NCBI GenBank assembly: GCA_000934455.1
Contig: KN884033.1
Span: 66,505 to 93,093, forward strand
Reading direction: 5' to 3'
From: Apostichopus parvimensis
Lineage: Eukaryota; Echinodermata; Holothuroidea; Aspidochirotida; Stichopodidae
Length of the DNA stretch: 26,589 nucleotides
Numbering within the stretch: position 1 is the first letter of the stretch; each line of letters opens with the position of its first letter. Below, piece by piece: positions 1 through 8,546 of this stretch. Under the pieces are notes generated by a model. It was not told where the DNA came from, did not search any database, and saw only the letters and a list, made by a program, of their open reading frames with translations. The position numbers and the translations under genes are program-made.

Positions 1-1378
1 AAAAAAAACAGGAGAGGTATAAAAATACAAACGGATTCATAAAGGGAAGTTATCTACATCCATATCATTTAAGGTCTAGACTGGGCAGATGTAATTTAAA
101 GCAATTAAGAATTGACAACAATTTCCTGGGGATAACCATAAAACGAGCCATATATATCAAAGACTACTAGCTATAGTGAGGTCATTGCCACATTCAAGCT
201 TATCAGTTCTGTTACAAAGCAAAGACAAAGAGCTACGTGGAAGCCTGGGTTTGTATTCTTTATAACAAAAATCCATGATAGCATTATTAATAACATAGCA
301 TATTACTTTTAGATAAAGGGGATACTTGTTTATTTCTTTGTTTTTTTTATGTGTGTGTTTCCAGTTCTATATGACTTTATCATGTTTTGAGCTACATTTG
401 TCTCTTATTATGCTGAACTAGATTTTGTTGTGTCTGGTCACTGACTCCAGCAGTTTTAAACCAAATGTCCTAAAGCAACCATTACTCAAAGTATAATCAT
501 GATTCATATAACTAAGCAGCACACATGATTCATCTAGCCTTTGACTAGAATACTCCTTGGCTAAGAGGGATACTTAATCTAAGAATCTCAAATGCAATTG
601 TCGGTGTTTCCTTCCGACCAACCCCAAGAAGCTGCTCCAAGAGAAAGAAGAAGTACAATAGTACTGGAAGACAATTAAATTGTGTGATTCATTTTAATTT
701 ATTTCATTTTCATAGAAAGGAATCCATCCAGCAGGGATAATTTATGTTCTCACTGATAGAGCACAGATTTTTTCATCTGTCTTCTATTAATTTTCATTTC
801 ATAGGTTAAATTCGTTTGCTTTTGTTATCACCGGAAGATGAAAACTTAATTTTGCCCTATCTTTAAAGAAAGGTTATATGCTTCCAAGAATATGAGAGTG
901 GCCAACTTTTGGAAGCGATGGTCAGTTGATTACAATTGTCCTAGGGATGAGCCTGGAAGTTTTGTGCAATGTCCAAAAAGTGGAAGTTTTAAGGATGTCA
1001 ATGGATATTAACCACATCATCACCAGGGTATATTGACAGCAGTTACAAGGCATAACATACATTAAAACAAAATACATTAATATTTAAACATGACATTTAA
1101 ATTTGCCTGAATAAGCTTTACATTCATGAAACTAGCGCACTTTGAAATTTGTTTACCAATTGAATATTTGTTAGTGATAATTATATTGAGATCCATTCCA
1201 TGCAAGAAAGTGCTTCTTCATAGTAACATTAGAGTTCAATTCACGACAGTTTTATTTGATATAATATTTTAATCAAAAATGATAAAATGTATACGTACAT
1301 TTAGTGGAAATTATCACTATTTTTTTTTTTCTTAAAATAAATGAAATATTGAATACATGTGGACAAGCTAATGACTAT

Positions 1379-1415
1379 ATTGGTAATGTATTCCAAATAA
1401 TTAATTATTACCAAT
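1379..1415. repeat. nested inverted repeat with TAAT cores
   Basis: ATTGGTAAT (1379-1387) is matched by its exact reverse complement ATTACCAAT (1407-1415). Between them lies the 14-bp perfect palindrome AATAATTAATTATT (1396-1409). The TAAT/ATTA cores are those bound by homeodomain proteins in general, but such cores are frequent by chance in AT-rich DNA, so no function is claimed. Confidence 0.45.
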
Positions 1416-1528
1416 CAATCATTAAGAAAATCACGGCTATGACACATTCTCATTAACAATAGAAAGATTCAAACTTCGAAACCAGTCAACCTGGCAAAGA
1501 AAATTTTTCTTTTCTATTCCCATATGTT

Positions 1529-1552
1529 TGTTTAAACAACTGTTTAAACAAC
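1529..1552. repeat. 12-bp direct repeat, two copies
   Basis: TGTTTAAACAAC occurs twice back to back, each copy carrying the palindrome GTTTAAAC. This is a minor tandem duplication with no evident function. Confidence 0.6.
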
Positions 1553-2275
1553 ACTTTGTCAAGTGAAGAATGAGTTTAAAAGGTGAAGTCTACTTATTCT
1601 GAAATTTAGTTTGAGGTAAGTTAGAGGGCAATATAAATAGGCTAGGGGAGGCAGGATAGGGTGGGGTTAGGTAAGAAGTTGAAATGTAAACTTTTTGCCA
1701 TTCCATTGACCTATGACATCATAAACCACTGCTAGCATTCCTACAGAATATTATTTACAGGGGAATTTGAAGAACAACCCCTTCTTATATGGCAATCATT
1801 GATGTAAAGTATATACACACACACCGTCTTAATTCCAAAGTTATCCCGGAGGGAAAGTCCTTTTCTTAACTCTTGCCAGTGTTAATTGTTTATGATAAGA
1901 AACAACATAATATGTTGAGGTTTAAAAGAATGTGAGATATTCAATTCCTAAGAATAGCTCTGATATCATAATAGAATGCCACAACAAAGAAACTGTAGGC
2001 AATTAAGTTAAGAGACAAGTAAAAGTCTGACCAAGCAGTTCTGATATTGCCCTGTCTGATAAAAAAGACCCCCACATACCACAAGATACAAAGAAGTTAT
2101 TAATTACATCAAGCAGAATGGCTCACTGCTTTGAAATTTATGTTAGTTTGTCTATATTGGTTCCTTGTTTAGGTTATCAGAAGTACTAAGTTTAAAAGGG
2201 GAACTTTTAGTTGTGGGAATATGGGTACAGAAAAGTATACGATAACAAATAGAATTTTCCAATGATAGTAGTGTA

Positions 2276-2361
2276 TACCATAACAAACCATACCATAACA
2301 CACCACACCACCCACCCCACACCACCCACACCACTCCACACCACCCCACCCACACCACCCC
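2276..2361. repeat. ACC/CCACA low-complexity tract
   Basis: A degenerate run of CCACACC, CCACCC and CATACCATAACA units lies in AT-rich flanks, with almost no G on the plus strand. It creates a long spurious minus-strand reading frame of V/W/G residues. It is best read as a degenerate minisatellite. Confidence 0.75.
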
Positions 2362-2955
2362 TCATGCTGCCTCCTTCCCCTCTACTTTTTGGGAACTGGT
2401 TTGTAGAGTTTAAGTTGCATTGTTAGCTAATGAATGTAGAGGGATTTATATTGGTTAAATATATTAGTGCATTCTTCCACATAAATATTTGGTTTGCCTC
2501 CTCATTTCATCCACCCCCATTCCCAATCCAACCCCCAATATATAATTACTGCTAAGTATGTTTGGTAGAATTAATGTTTTAATATTTGATCTGTGTTTAT
2601 ATTACATTGGTGGATAGCAATAGGTGTTGATGGAATAATGGTGTTTATGAGGTCACACTGTATCTTCTTGGTATAGCTTTCATTATTCATGGAATGAATA
2701 CTGGTTAAGGTAGAACACATAATCATAAATTCAGCAGTAGGACAAAAATAAATCTTTGAATTGTGCCCTATTCATCAATTTCAGAGAAAACTTGATGTTT
2801 CCCTGTTTGCTGTGAGGCTCACATAGGACACATTTACTGAGGCTATTTTAGTGTGCATTTTAGGGAGAAAGTAATTCATATGTTCTTGTACTCATTAAGT
2901 TGAATCTACATACCATGTAAGAAGTTTAGCAAAATTTACTTTGAAATTGTCATGA
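2362..2955. other. intergenic, nothing recognised
   Basis: No exon-like reading frame, RNA gene or repeat structure that I can support. Confidence 0.55.
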
Positions 2956-2959
2956 TAAC

Positions 2960-3250
2960 AAGATTTTTAAGACTGTTGGCCTCAAATAACCTTCACAAAA
3001 ATCAAGAAAACCCCCCAGTGGATTCATTCCCTGTATTCATTAAAGGGGGATGACATTGTACACCTGAACTATGAAGTATTGATTGAATCACTGCATTTTT
3101 AAACTACTAAACTAAACTACAAGTTTCACTTTTGTGGTTGTCTTGATTACAATTGATTTTTGGAATGACCCATGTTGACCTCAAATGACTTTTGACCTCC
3201 ACAAGTTTCAGTAGGGTTCTGCACACTCATCAAGGACATCAAAACCTATC
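2960..3250 (+). repeat. ancient interspersed repeat, two diverged units
   Basis: A segment starting TGTTGGCCTCAAAT (about 2976) recurs about 200 bases later as TGTTGACCTCAAAT (from 3174). Each is followed by a related cacaa...tcaa/tcag stretch. The second unit carries four TGACCC/TGACCT/TGACTT half-sites (3166-3198) and the phrase gacttttgacctccacaag. Phrases of this kind (GACCTCAAATGACC..TTGACCTCC) occur repeatedly in marine invertebrate genomes, which is recollection and not a search result. I infer an old dispersed repeat and see no coding potential. Confidence 0.4.
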
Positions 3251-3324
3251 ATGAAGTTAATGAACAATGAAATTTTTATTCAACAAGAAGGAGTCACACA
3301 CACCATCCATAGATTAATTTTGCC

Positions 3325-3395
3325 TTGGCAAGGAATCAAACCTGAAGCTAGACTATCAATTGGTTGCAAACTACTACCTACTTAGAAGACATCAA
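3325..3395 (-). repeat. degenerate tRNA-derived SINE head
   Basis: Read on the minus strand, CTAAGTAGGTAGTAG resembles the D-arm/A-box of a tRNA (consensus CTCAGTNGGTAGAGC). It is followed 36 bases later by GGTTTGATTCC (3332-3342), which matches the B-box consensus GGTTCGANTCC at all but one position. This spacing is close to that of a real tRNA (about 34). The anticodon stem is not convincing, so this is not a functional tRNA. I infer the pol III promoter head of a tRNA-derived SINE, with its body running toward lower coordinates. Confidence 0.4.
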
Positions 3396-3399
3396 AACT

Positions 3400-4030
3400 A
3401 AAAACCAGGAGAATCTCACATCAAAGTGACACTTGTAGTACTTTGTGAGGTAGTTTTGATTGTGGAAAAGGCCTTTATGTAGACAGACCTACTTGTGTAA
3501 TTTAAATTTACTGCCCCCAAAAAAGCAAGGGAATTCTGCTTCTCAAATGTGAGAAACCAATTTGCTATCCCATCTTTTGGCTGTCTGCCAAAACTACGAC
3601 ACAAATTTAATCGCCAAATATCACTTCTGAAATGTACAGTGTAGCTTAAGGTCACCCTTGATTTAGAGTTAAGTATAAAAGTAAAGGAACTTGCTAGGAA
3701 TCTTCATAGAGATTATGACAAGATATATCCAAGGTGAGAATGATTTAAAGAGATGCTCAGGGGCGGGATCAATAAAGCTGCCCTGGGAAAGGTGAGCACC
3801 AATTCTGTGATTGCAAGGATCATCCCATTGTTGAGGTCATTTGTAATTTATCTCTGTTGGCCAGTAATGTAAACTCTGTGGGTGTCTAATGTTGAACTGA
3901 AAATAACATCAACAACCTTGGACCTGAAGTCCTGAGATGCCAAGGATTACATTATGGGTGCTTGTATGGTTAATAGTGATACTGAAATTTGTAGTGGTAA
4001 AGTGATACCAAGTCACAGAACCAATACTGA
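3400..4030. other. intergenic, nothing recognised
   Basis: Short open frames exist on both strands but none has exon borders, domain motifs or non-random composition. Confidence 0.5.
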
Positions 4031-4037
4031 AGTCATA

Positions 4038-4080
4038 GGGGGGGGGAGGGTAGGTAGGTAGGGACGTAGGGGAGGGAGGG
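4038..4080 (+). repeat. G-rich tract, G-quadruplex capable
   Basis: Nine consecutive G (4038-4046) are followed by GGG runs at 4048-4050, 4061-4063, 4069-4072, 4074-4076 and 4078-4080. The end, GGGGAGGGAGGG, meets the usual sequence pattern for a G-quadruplex together with the earlier runs. TAGG units in the middle suggest microsatellite origin. Confidence 0.6.
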
Positions 4081-4084
4081 TGAG

Positions 4085-4680
4085 AACAAAATCAATGTTC
4101 ATTGTTCACAAGCACCATCACAACCTCCATGAGAGTATATTTATGTTTATAAGTTTCTTTTCATTTTTTCATGATCATATCTGAGTACGATGCATGCAAT
4201 CTTCTCAGATATTTTAACTCCTATTTTCAGCCCCATTTCCAAGCATTGCCATATATCTATATATAACTGCCTACCCTCTTTATTTCAATATTCTTGGATT
4301 TCAAGTCCCTCACAGATGTCTATTGAAAACATTTCTGTTGCTGCCATGCTCCACGAACACCAGGCAGTATTTTAGGAAGTTCCAGATTACCAAGATATCC
4401 TGTGATCATGGTTCAAGAGTTCACACTGTTGAGATTATATTCTTGAAGATATCAACATTCTAAAAGATCATTTGGGTCTCTTGAACTTGTCTGAGAGCAT
4501 AAATTTGATTACAGTTTGTGAGAATTGTAAAAGAATTCCTGGGAAAGTTAATTCCTTTTTATCCACAGTATAAAGGAAGTAGTGACATAACGGTTCTTTC
4601 TTCCATATGTAAGGCTGGTACCCATTGCTCTGCAATGGTGATAACAAAAAATGGCATATTCTAGGCTAATAATTTTATTT
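4085..4680. other. intergenic, nothing recognised
   Basis: A 61-codon open frame at 4190-4375 has no protein family features, splice borders or signal sequence. I treat it as chance. Confidence 0.5.
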
Positions 4681-4683
4681 TCC

Positions 4684-4759
4684 TTTGCTCAAAAGATACA
4701 TGTGTATAGATACACACATAATTTGCTCAAAAGATACATGTGTATAGATACACACATAA
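4684..4759. repeat. perfect 38-bp tandem duplication
   Basis: Two adjacent copies (4684-4721 and 4722-4759) are identical at every base. Each contains the inverted repeat TGTGTAT-AG-ATACACA, a 7-bp stem. Perfect identity implies a recent duplication or ongoing homogenisation. Confidence 0.9.
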
Positions 4760-4950
4760 CAACAACCAGGCAAGAAACACATAAAAGAAGTCTTGTCAAG
4801 CTTATTTCAAAAGTTTACCAAGTGTTTCATTGAATGCTACATTAAGCTTAAAAAAAAACATGGCTCTGCAATGAATGTAATGTGGGTTATTGTATTTCTT
4901 AGCAATATAACTCAGAGAAGACTTGGTGATGTAGGCATCATGTCTACCAA

Positions 4951-5311
4951 CCAATCAGAATCCAGTATTTGGATAGTTACATCAGTCCTTGCTATGTGAT
5001 TGGTGCAAAGTTCTTATAATTATTAAGGTAGTAGTTGCCTTTACTATAATGGACTTATGGACAGGGTTCGATTTCCATAAAAAAATCATTCCCATGTTTG
5101 AATTCTGTATGAATACCAAATATAATCAATTTAAAAAAGTTTCAATAAACAAAATAGCAACGACATGGATGGACTTAACGCTGCCATGTTTCTTTTCACT
5201 GCATAAAGTGATTGGACTAACTGTATGTGGGGCAATTCACACACTAATTTTGCATTAAGAGTGTCGCGTTCGCTGATTGGCTAACAGTCTGTGCACTGTC
5301 TGCTATATAAA
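4951..5311 (+). promoter_or_regulatory. CCAAT-box cluster followed by TATA box
   Basis: CCAAT at 4951-4955 and its reverse ATTGG at 4999-5003, 5211-5215 and 5276-5280 are followed by TATATAAA at 5304-5311, 24 bases after the last CCAAT. This is a textbook pol II core promoter arrangement and predicts a start site near 5335. No open reading frame follows. Consensus splice donors lie downstream (GTAAGT at 5430, GTGAGT at 5730), so a non-coding first exon is possible. The TIMP-like gene starts 3.1 kb downstream on the same strand. This is motif evidence only. Confidence 0.35.
5020..5080 (+). repeat. degenerate tRNA-derived SINE head
   Basis: AAGGTAGTAG (5025-5034) resembles the end of a tRNA A-box/D-arm. 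It is followed 38 bases later by GGGTTCGATTTCC (from 5064), a B-box-like element with one inserted base. The GGTAGTAG core is the same as in the minus-strand candidate at 3325-3395, which suggests one SINE family. The tRNA fold itself is lost. Confidence 0.3.
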
Positions 5312-5984
5312 CTCTGTTATTTTAGAAGTGTTTTTGAAAGAGGAATCTCCAGTTATATCCTATTTTGTTTTTGCAGAAGTGATTTTATATACAAAAAACA
5401 GTTAGGCTAATGCTGACCCACAAGGCTTTGTAAGTCTACTGGTACTGCAGAATACATATAGAGTTGTGTTACTTAAGCAAATGTTTAATTTTGTGGTTTT
5501 ACATGATTGTAGAAAATTGAAGATCCTTCATGATTTCAAAGCAATTAATGAAGTTACGTTTTGAATAATTGGACACCAATTATTAATTATGGGGTCATTA
5601 TTTGATAAACTTTGCTTTTGTGAATATATCGGTAAATTATCATGACTCATAGCATTTAGGATTGAGTGCCATCATCAACACTTTGTGACTAGAATTTTGC
5701 ATTGCAAAACTTGCGATGCATTCACGGAGGTGAGTAGCAATTGCTCCATTTTGCTTCGCATTTTGTGATGCGATACCGGGGAAATCAAAGCCTGCTTGTG
5801 GAAAGCTGGTCATCTAGATTAAAATAAGGTTCATGAATGTTCCTGTTTTGTTATTCCATAAAAAAGGAAGATGTTAAGGCATTTGTAGCCAGGTTGCAAT
5901 GGACATGAAGTTTTGTGCTTTGCAGTTTCACACAACAGGCACTGCTGGTCTGAGGAGAGCATCTATATTGTTTGATATTGATCC
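5312..5984. other. intergenic, possible non-coding first exon
   Basis: There is no coding frame. Two consensus splice donors, CTTT-GTAAGT (5430) and GGAG-GTGAGT (5730), follow the promoter-like cluster. A perfect short inverted repeat TTTTGCA-T-TGCAAAA sits at 5695-5709, followed by several TGCGAT/GATGCGAT words. Confidence 0.3.
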
Positions 5985-6065
5985 ATGATAATAATCATAA
6001 TTTATTCTTATATAGCACTCTACATCAAAGAATGATCTCAAAGCACTTCACAAAATCGCATAAAA
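5985..6065 (+). repeat. SINE-like interspersed repeat fragment
   Basis: The segment around ATTTATTCTTATATAGCACT, followed by ATGATCTCAAAGCACTTCAC, matches a phrase I recall as widespread in marine invertebrate genomes (TTTATATAGCGC...CTCAAAGCGCTTTACA), with CpG positions decayed to CA/TG. It is probably an old, mutated copy. The family name was not verified. Confidence 0.4.
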
Positions 6066-7220
6066 TATTACAACTTAAAATGATTACAGCTTAAAAATAT
6101 TACAGCCTAAAATTGTTGCATCATAAAAATTACAAAACTAAACAAATATCCAGCCTTGCTACAGGGGAATTGTCTTTACTGAAAAGGTACAAAACTGGTT
6201 TAATGAACCCTAACACAAAGTAGACAGCATAAAGGCATATATGGACCCAATATAATCTCTACAAGAACCTACTCTAAAACTCTTTCAATACAAAGATACA
6301 AATAGATAACATAGTGTAATAAAACTATAGTTGATCTCTAACATGATAACTATTTATGGCTGTATATAGGAACAAGCATTCTATCTTTGGACCATGAACT
6401 TATCACATCATAACGTTATCACAGAATAATGTAACTACTCCAGTCATGTATTGACAACTGAATGTTTACCCTTACTCTGATATATATGTTACTGCTACTG
6501 GTGTTCATCATAACAATCTCAATAGACTGAGTCCAAACAGTTATCAGCTGTTGTATAAAGTAGGACACCGTTGTCAAAAATTAAACAAACACAAGGTGAT
6601 GGATTAGTAGCAACCTCACTTTATGTTGTGAACAAATTGGAAGTGGAGGGTGGGGATACATATCTTAGCTATAATTCAAAGATGTTCAATAAACATACTA
6701 GGAAGCTCCTTCATCAACAAGGTATATTCTAATTTATGGGGCTGACATCACTATACCGAATTCCGATTGGACTATGTATAATTGAGTCACGTATGTGGGT
6801 ACACTGACTACTACTGACTTGCTATAAGAGTCATCATTACACAGAGGACTACATGAATACATGTACAATTATAATGTATTAAACTGTTCATCAAATGCAG
6901 GGAAGGGGTTGTCCACTTACGGGGGATTCAAACAGGGAGACGTTCTCTTGATGGAATGGGAATGGGTTGTTATTATTGTATTTCTTACTTCCTATTGGAA
7001 TTATGTATTTGTATTACTTTCGATTTTACCAATTTTTAAATCATAAGTACTGTTTACTTCAAGTGTAAGCTCATTGTTAAGGGTTTGTTTGTTCACTTTC
7101 TCTGATACAAATGTCTTATATCATATTCTCAAAATATGTTTACATATATATAAATATTTATATAAGTGATAAAAGTGGTCAAATAAATTAAATTAAATTA
7201 TTGTGGTACATGAGTTACAA
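6066..7220. other. intergenic, nothing recognised
   Basis: No exon-like frame is visible. The 18-bp perfect palindrome TATATAAATATTTATATA lies at 7147-7164, followed by short AAATT repeats near 7180-7200. Both are ordinary AT-rich structure. Confidence 0.5.
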
Positions 7221-7261
7221 ACTACGACCTCTCTTCCCCTCTCTCCATCCATCCTCCCCCT

Positions 7262-7508
7262 CCTGCCTAAATTCTCCTTATTTGACACTAATTGAAAGAT
7301 GCATTAATCATGAAGTCTAACAACTTGGTAACTGATAACATGGTACCAATACTGCCTCTCCCCCCCCCCAACCCTCTCCTTTCCCATCCCTCATCCCTTT
7401 ATTTTCTCCTGTCTAAGTTTTGCTTATTTGTCACTAATCAGTAAGATACATTAATGATCACCAAGTCTGACAACCTGGTTAACTAATAACATATGATACC
7501 AATACTCT
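7262..7508. repeat. diverged ~146-bp tandem duplication
   Basis: Unit A (7262-7355) and unit B (7408-7508) both run cctg(c/t)ctaa...cttatttg(a/t)cactaat...catta...aa(c/g)tct(a/g)acaac(t/c)tggt...ataacat...taccaatact. A C/T-rich spacer with ten consecutive C (7360-7369) separates them, and a similar C/T tract precedes unit A. The many substitutions and small indels make this an old duplication. Confidence 0.7.
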
Positions 7509-7509
7509 G

Positions 7510-7955
7510 TTCTGTCAATGTGAATGTACTACATGTATCATGGATGTTTAACATTTAAACATTAATGGTTCCAAACAGGGGACAAATGGTGCAGTTTTGA
7601 CCATAAACTACTTTACAGGATTAGTAATAGCATTAAATTAAATGCAACACAAGTTGGTTCAGCAGTAGGTTAATACATTCCATTGCTGGTATATAAATAC
7701 AACTATCATATTTTTATGATGTATGACCATGTGGGAATAATTACCCTAGGAGTCATTCAGGGTCAGCTATTTTCAGGACATTTTGTTTTTCATGCCATAG
7801 AATTTGTTTTTCTAGTATTTTAATAGGTTCCCTCCCAAAAGAAGTGTTTACAGCTCACAGTTGCAACAAGCGTAACAGGAACAACAGCAAACAAAACTGG
7901 TGAAGCCACCAAAAATATCCAAACTGGGAATGAGTGGGCGTCATGGGAGACTGTG
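7510..7955. other. intergenic, nothing recognised
   Basis: No coding exon, RNA gene or clear repeat seen. Confidence 0.5.
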
Positions 7956-7959
7956 TAGC

Positions 7960-8145
7960 GCCCTTTCATCTATTGCCTTCTATATGACGCTTGACTTATT
8001 TCCTTTGAAATACACCAATCACTGTCTGAGAATGCAAGCATGAATATTCATGAGTCATTAGTTGTGGCATACCAGACATGTGCCTTCAAGTTCCGTCAGG
8101 AAGTTGGGCAATAGTTGCCAATAGTTTTTTTACTTTTGTATAATT
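7960..8145 (+). promoter_or_regulatory. candidate proximal promoter of the TIMP-like gene
   Basis: Upstream of the start codon are a CCAAT box (8015-8019), a perfect AP-1 site TGAGTCA (8051-8057) next to the palindrome ATGAATATTCAT, and a weak TATA-like TATAAT (8139-8144). AP-1 sites are established regulators of mammalian TIMP genes, which makes the site plausible. There is no strong TATA box, and the exact start site cannot be seen. Confidence 0.3.
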
Positions 8146-8425
8146 CTAACAGAAGTGTGGTGAGTGTGTGTATGGTATGTGTGCAACAATCAAGCTGGGA
8201 GTTCAAGGAGAAATTTTGGATAAAGCAGAGGCGTGAGCAAGCTGCTACTTCAGATTCTGACTGCTATCCAGTGAACAAACAACTACCAGAAGATATCAAA
8301 GCACTGAACAGCTATTAGCAGCTATTAAAGATTACTTGTCAACTATTGCAAACACATTTGTGTCAACATATAACTTTTGTTTTATCAATTCAATCTTGTT
8401 TAGGCAAAGAAAGTAACATTTCACA

Positions 8426-8546
8426 ATGGCTAAATTTACAGTTGCATTCTTTGTACTTTGCGTTGGATTTTTGTGCCTGGAGATAGCCCTTGCTTGTAAC
8501 TGCAAGGTGAAACATCCACAGACACAGTTTAAGGAGTCCAAATTTG
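8426..8546 (+). CDS. exon 1 of TIMP-like gene
   Basis: It encodes the signal peptide and the first 17 mature residues, including Cys1, Cys3 and the HPQ motif. It ends after the first base of codon 41 at the donor G-GTAAGT (phase 1). A pyrimidine-rich stretch ending TTGTTTAG (to 8403) could be an acceptor, so exon 1 may begin at 8404 with a non-coding exon further upstream. Confidence 0.88.

Larger units (their letters stand above)
1..2275. other. intergenic, no gene seen
   Basis: I see no protein-coding exon or RNA gene here on either strand. The sequence is AT-rich. It contains an 11-base T run (1320-1330), an inverted repeat at 1379-1415 and a short direct repeat at 1529-1552, which are listed separately. 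Confidence 0.6.

Noticed and set aside
2152-2358. Valine/tryptophan/glycine-rich minus-strand frame
   Set aside because: Produced by the ACC/CCACA low-complexity tract.
3325-5080. Functional tRNA genes
   Set aside because: A/B-box-like words are present, but acceptor and anticodon stems do not pair. SINE heads explain them better.
4989-5258. 89-codon plus-strand open frame
   Set aside because: It overlaps the SINE-like head and CCAAT boxes and has no domain features. Treated as chance.
8115-8318. 67-codon open frame upstream of the TIMP-like gene, possible upstream ORF
   Set aside because: No known family and no signal peptide with cysteine pattern. It lies in presumed promoter or 5' leader. 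Without transcript evidence it cannot be called.
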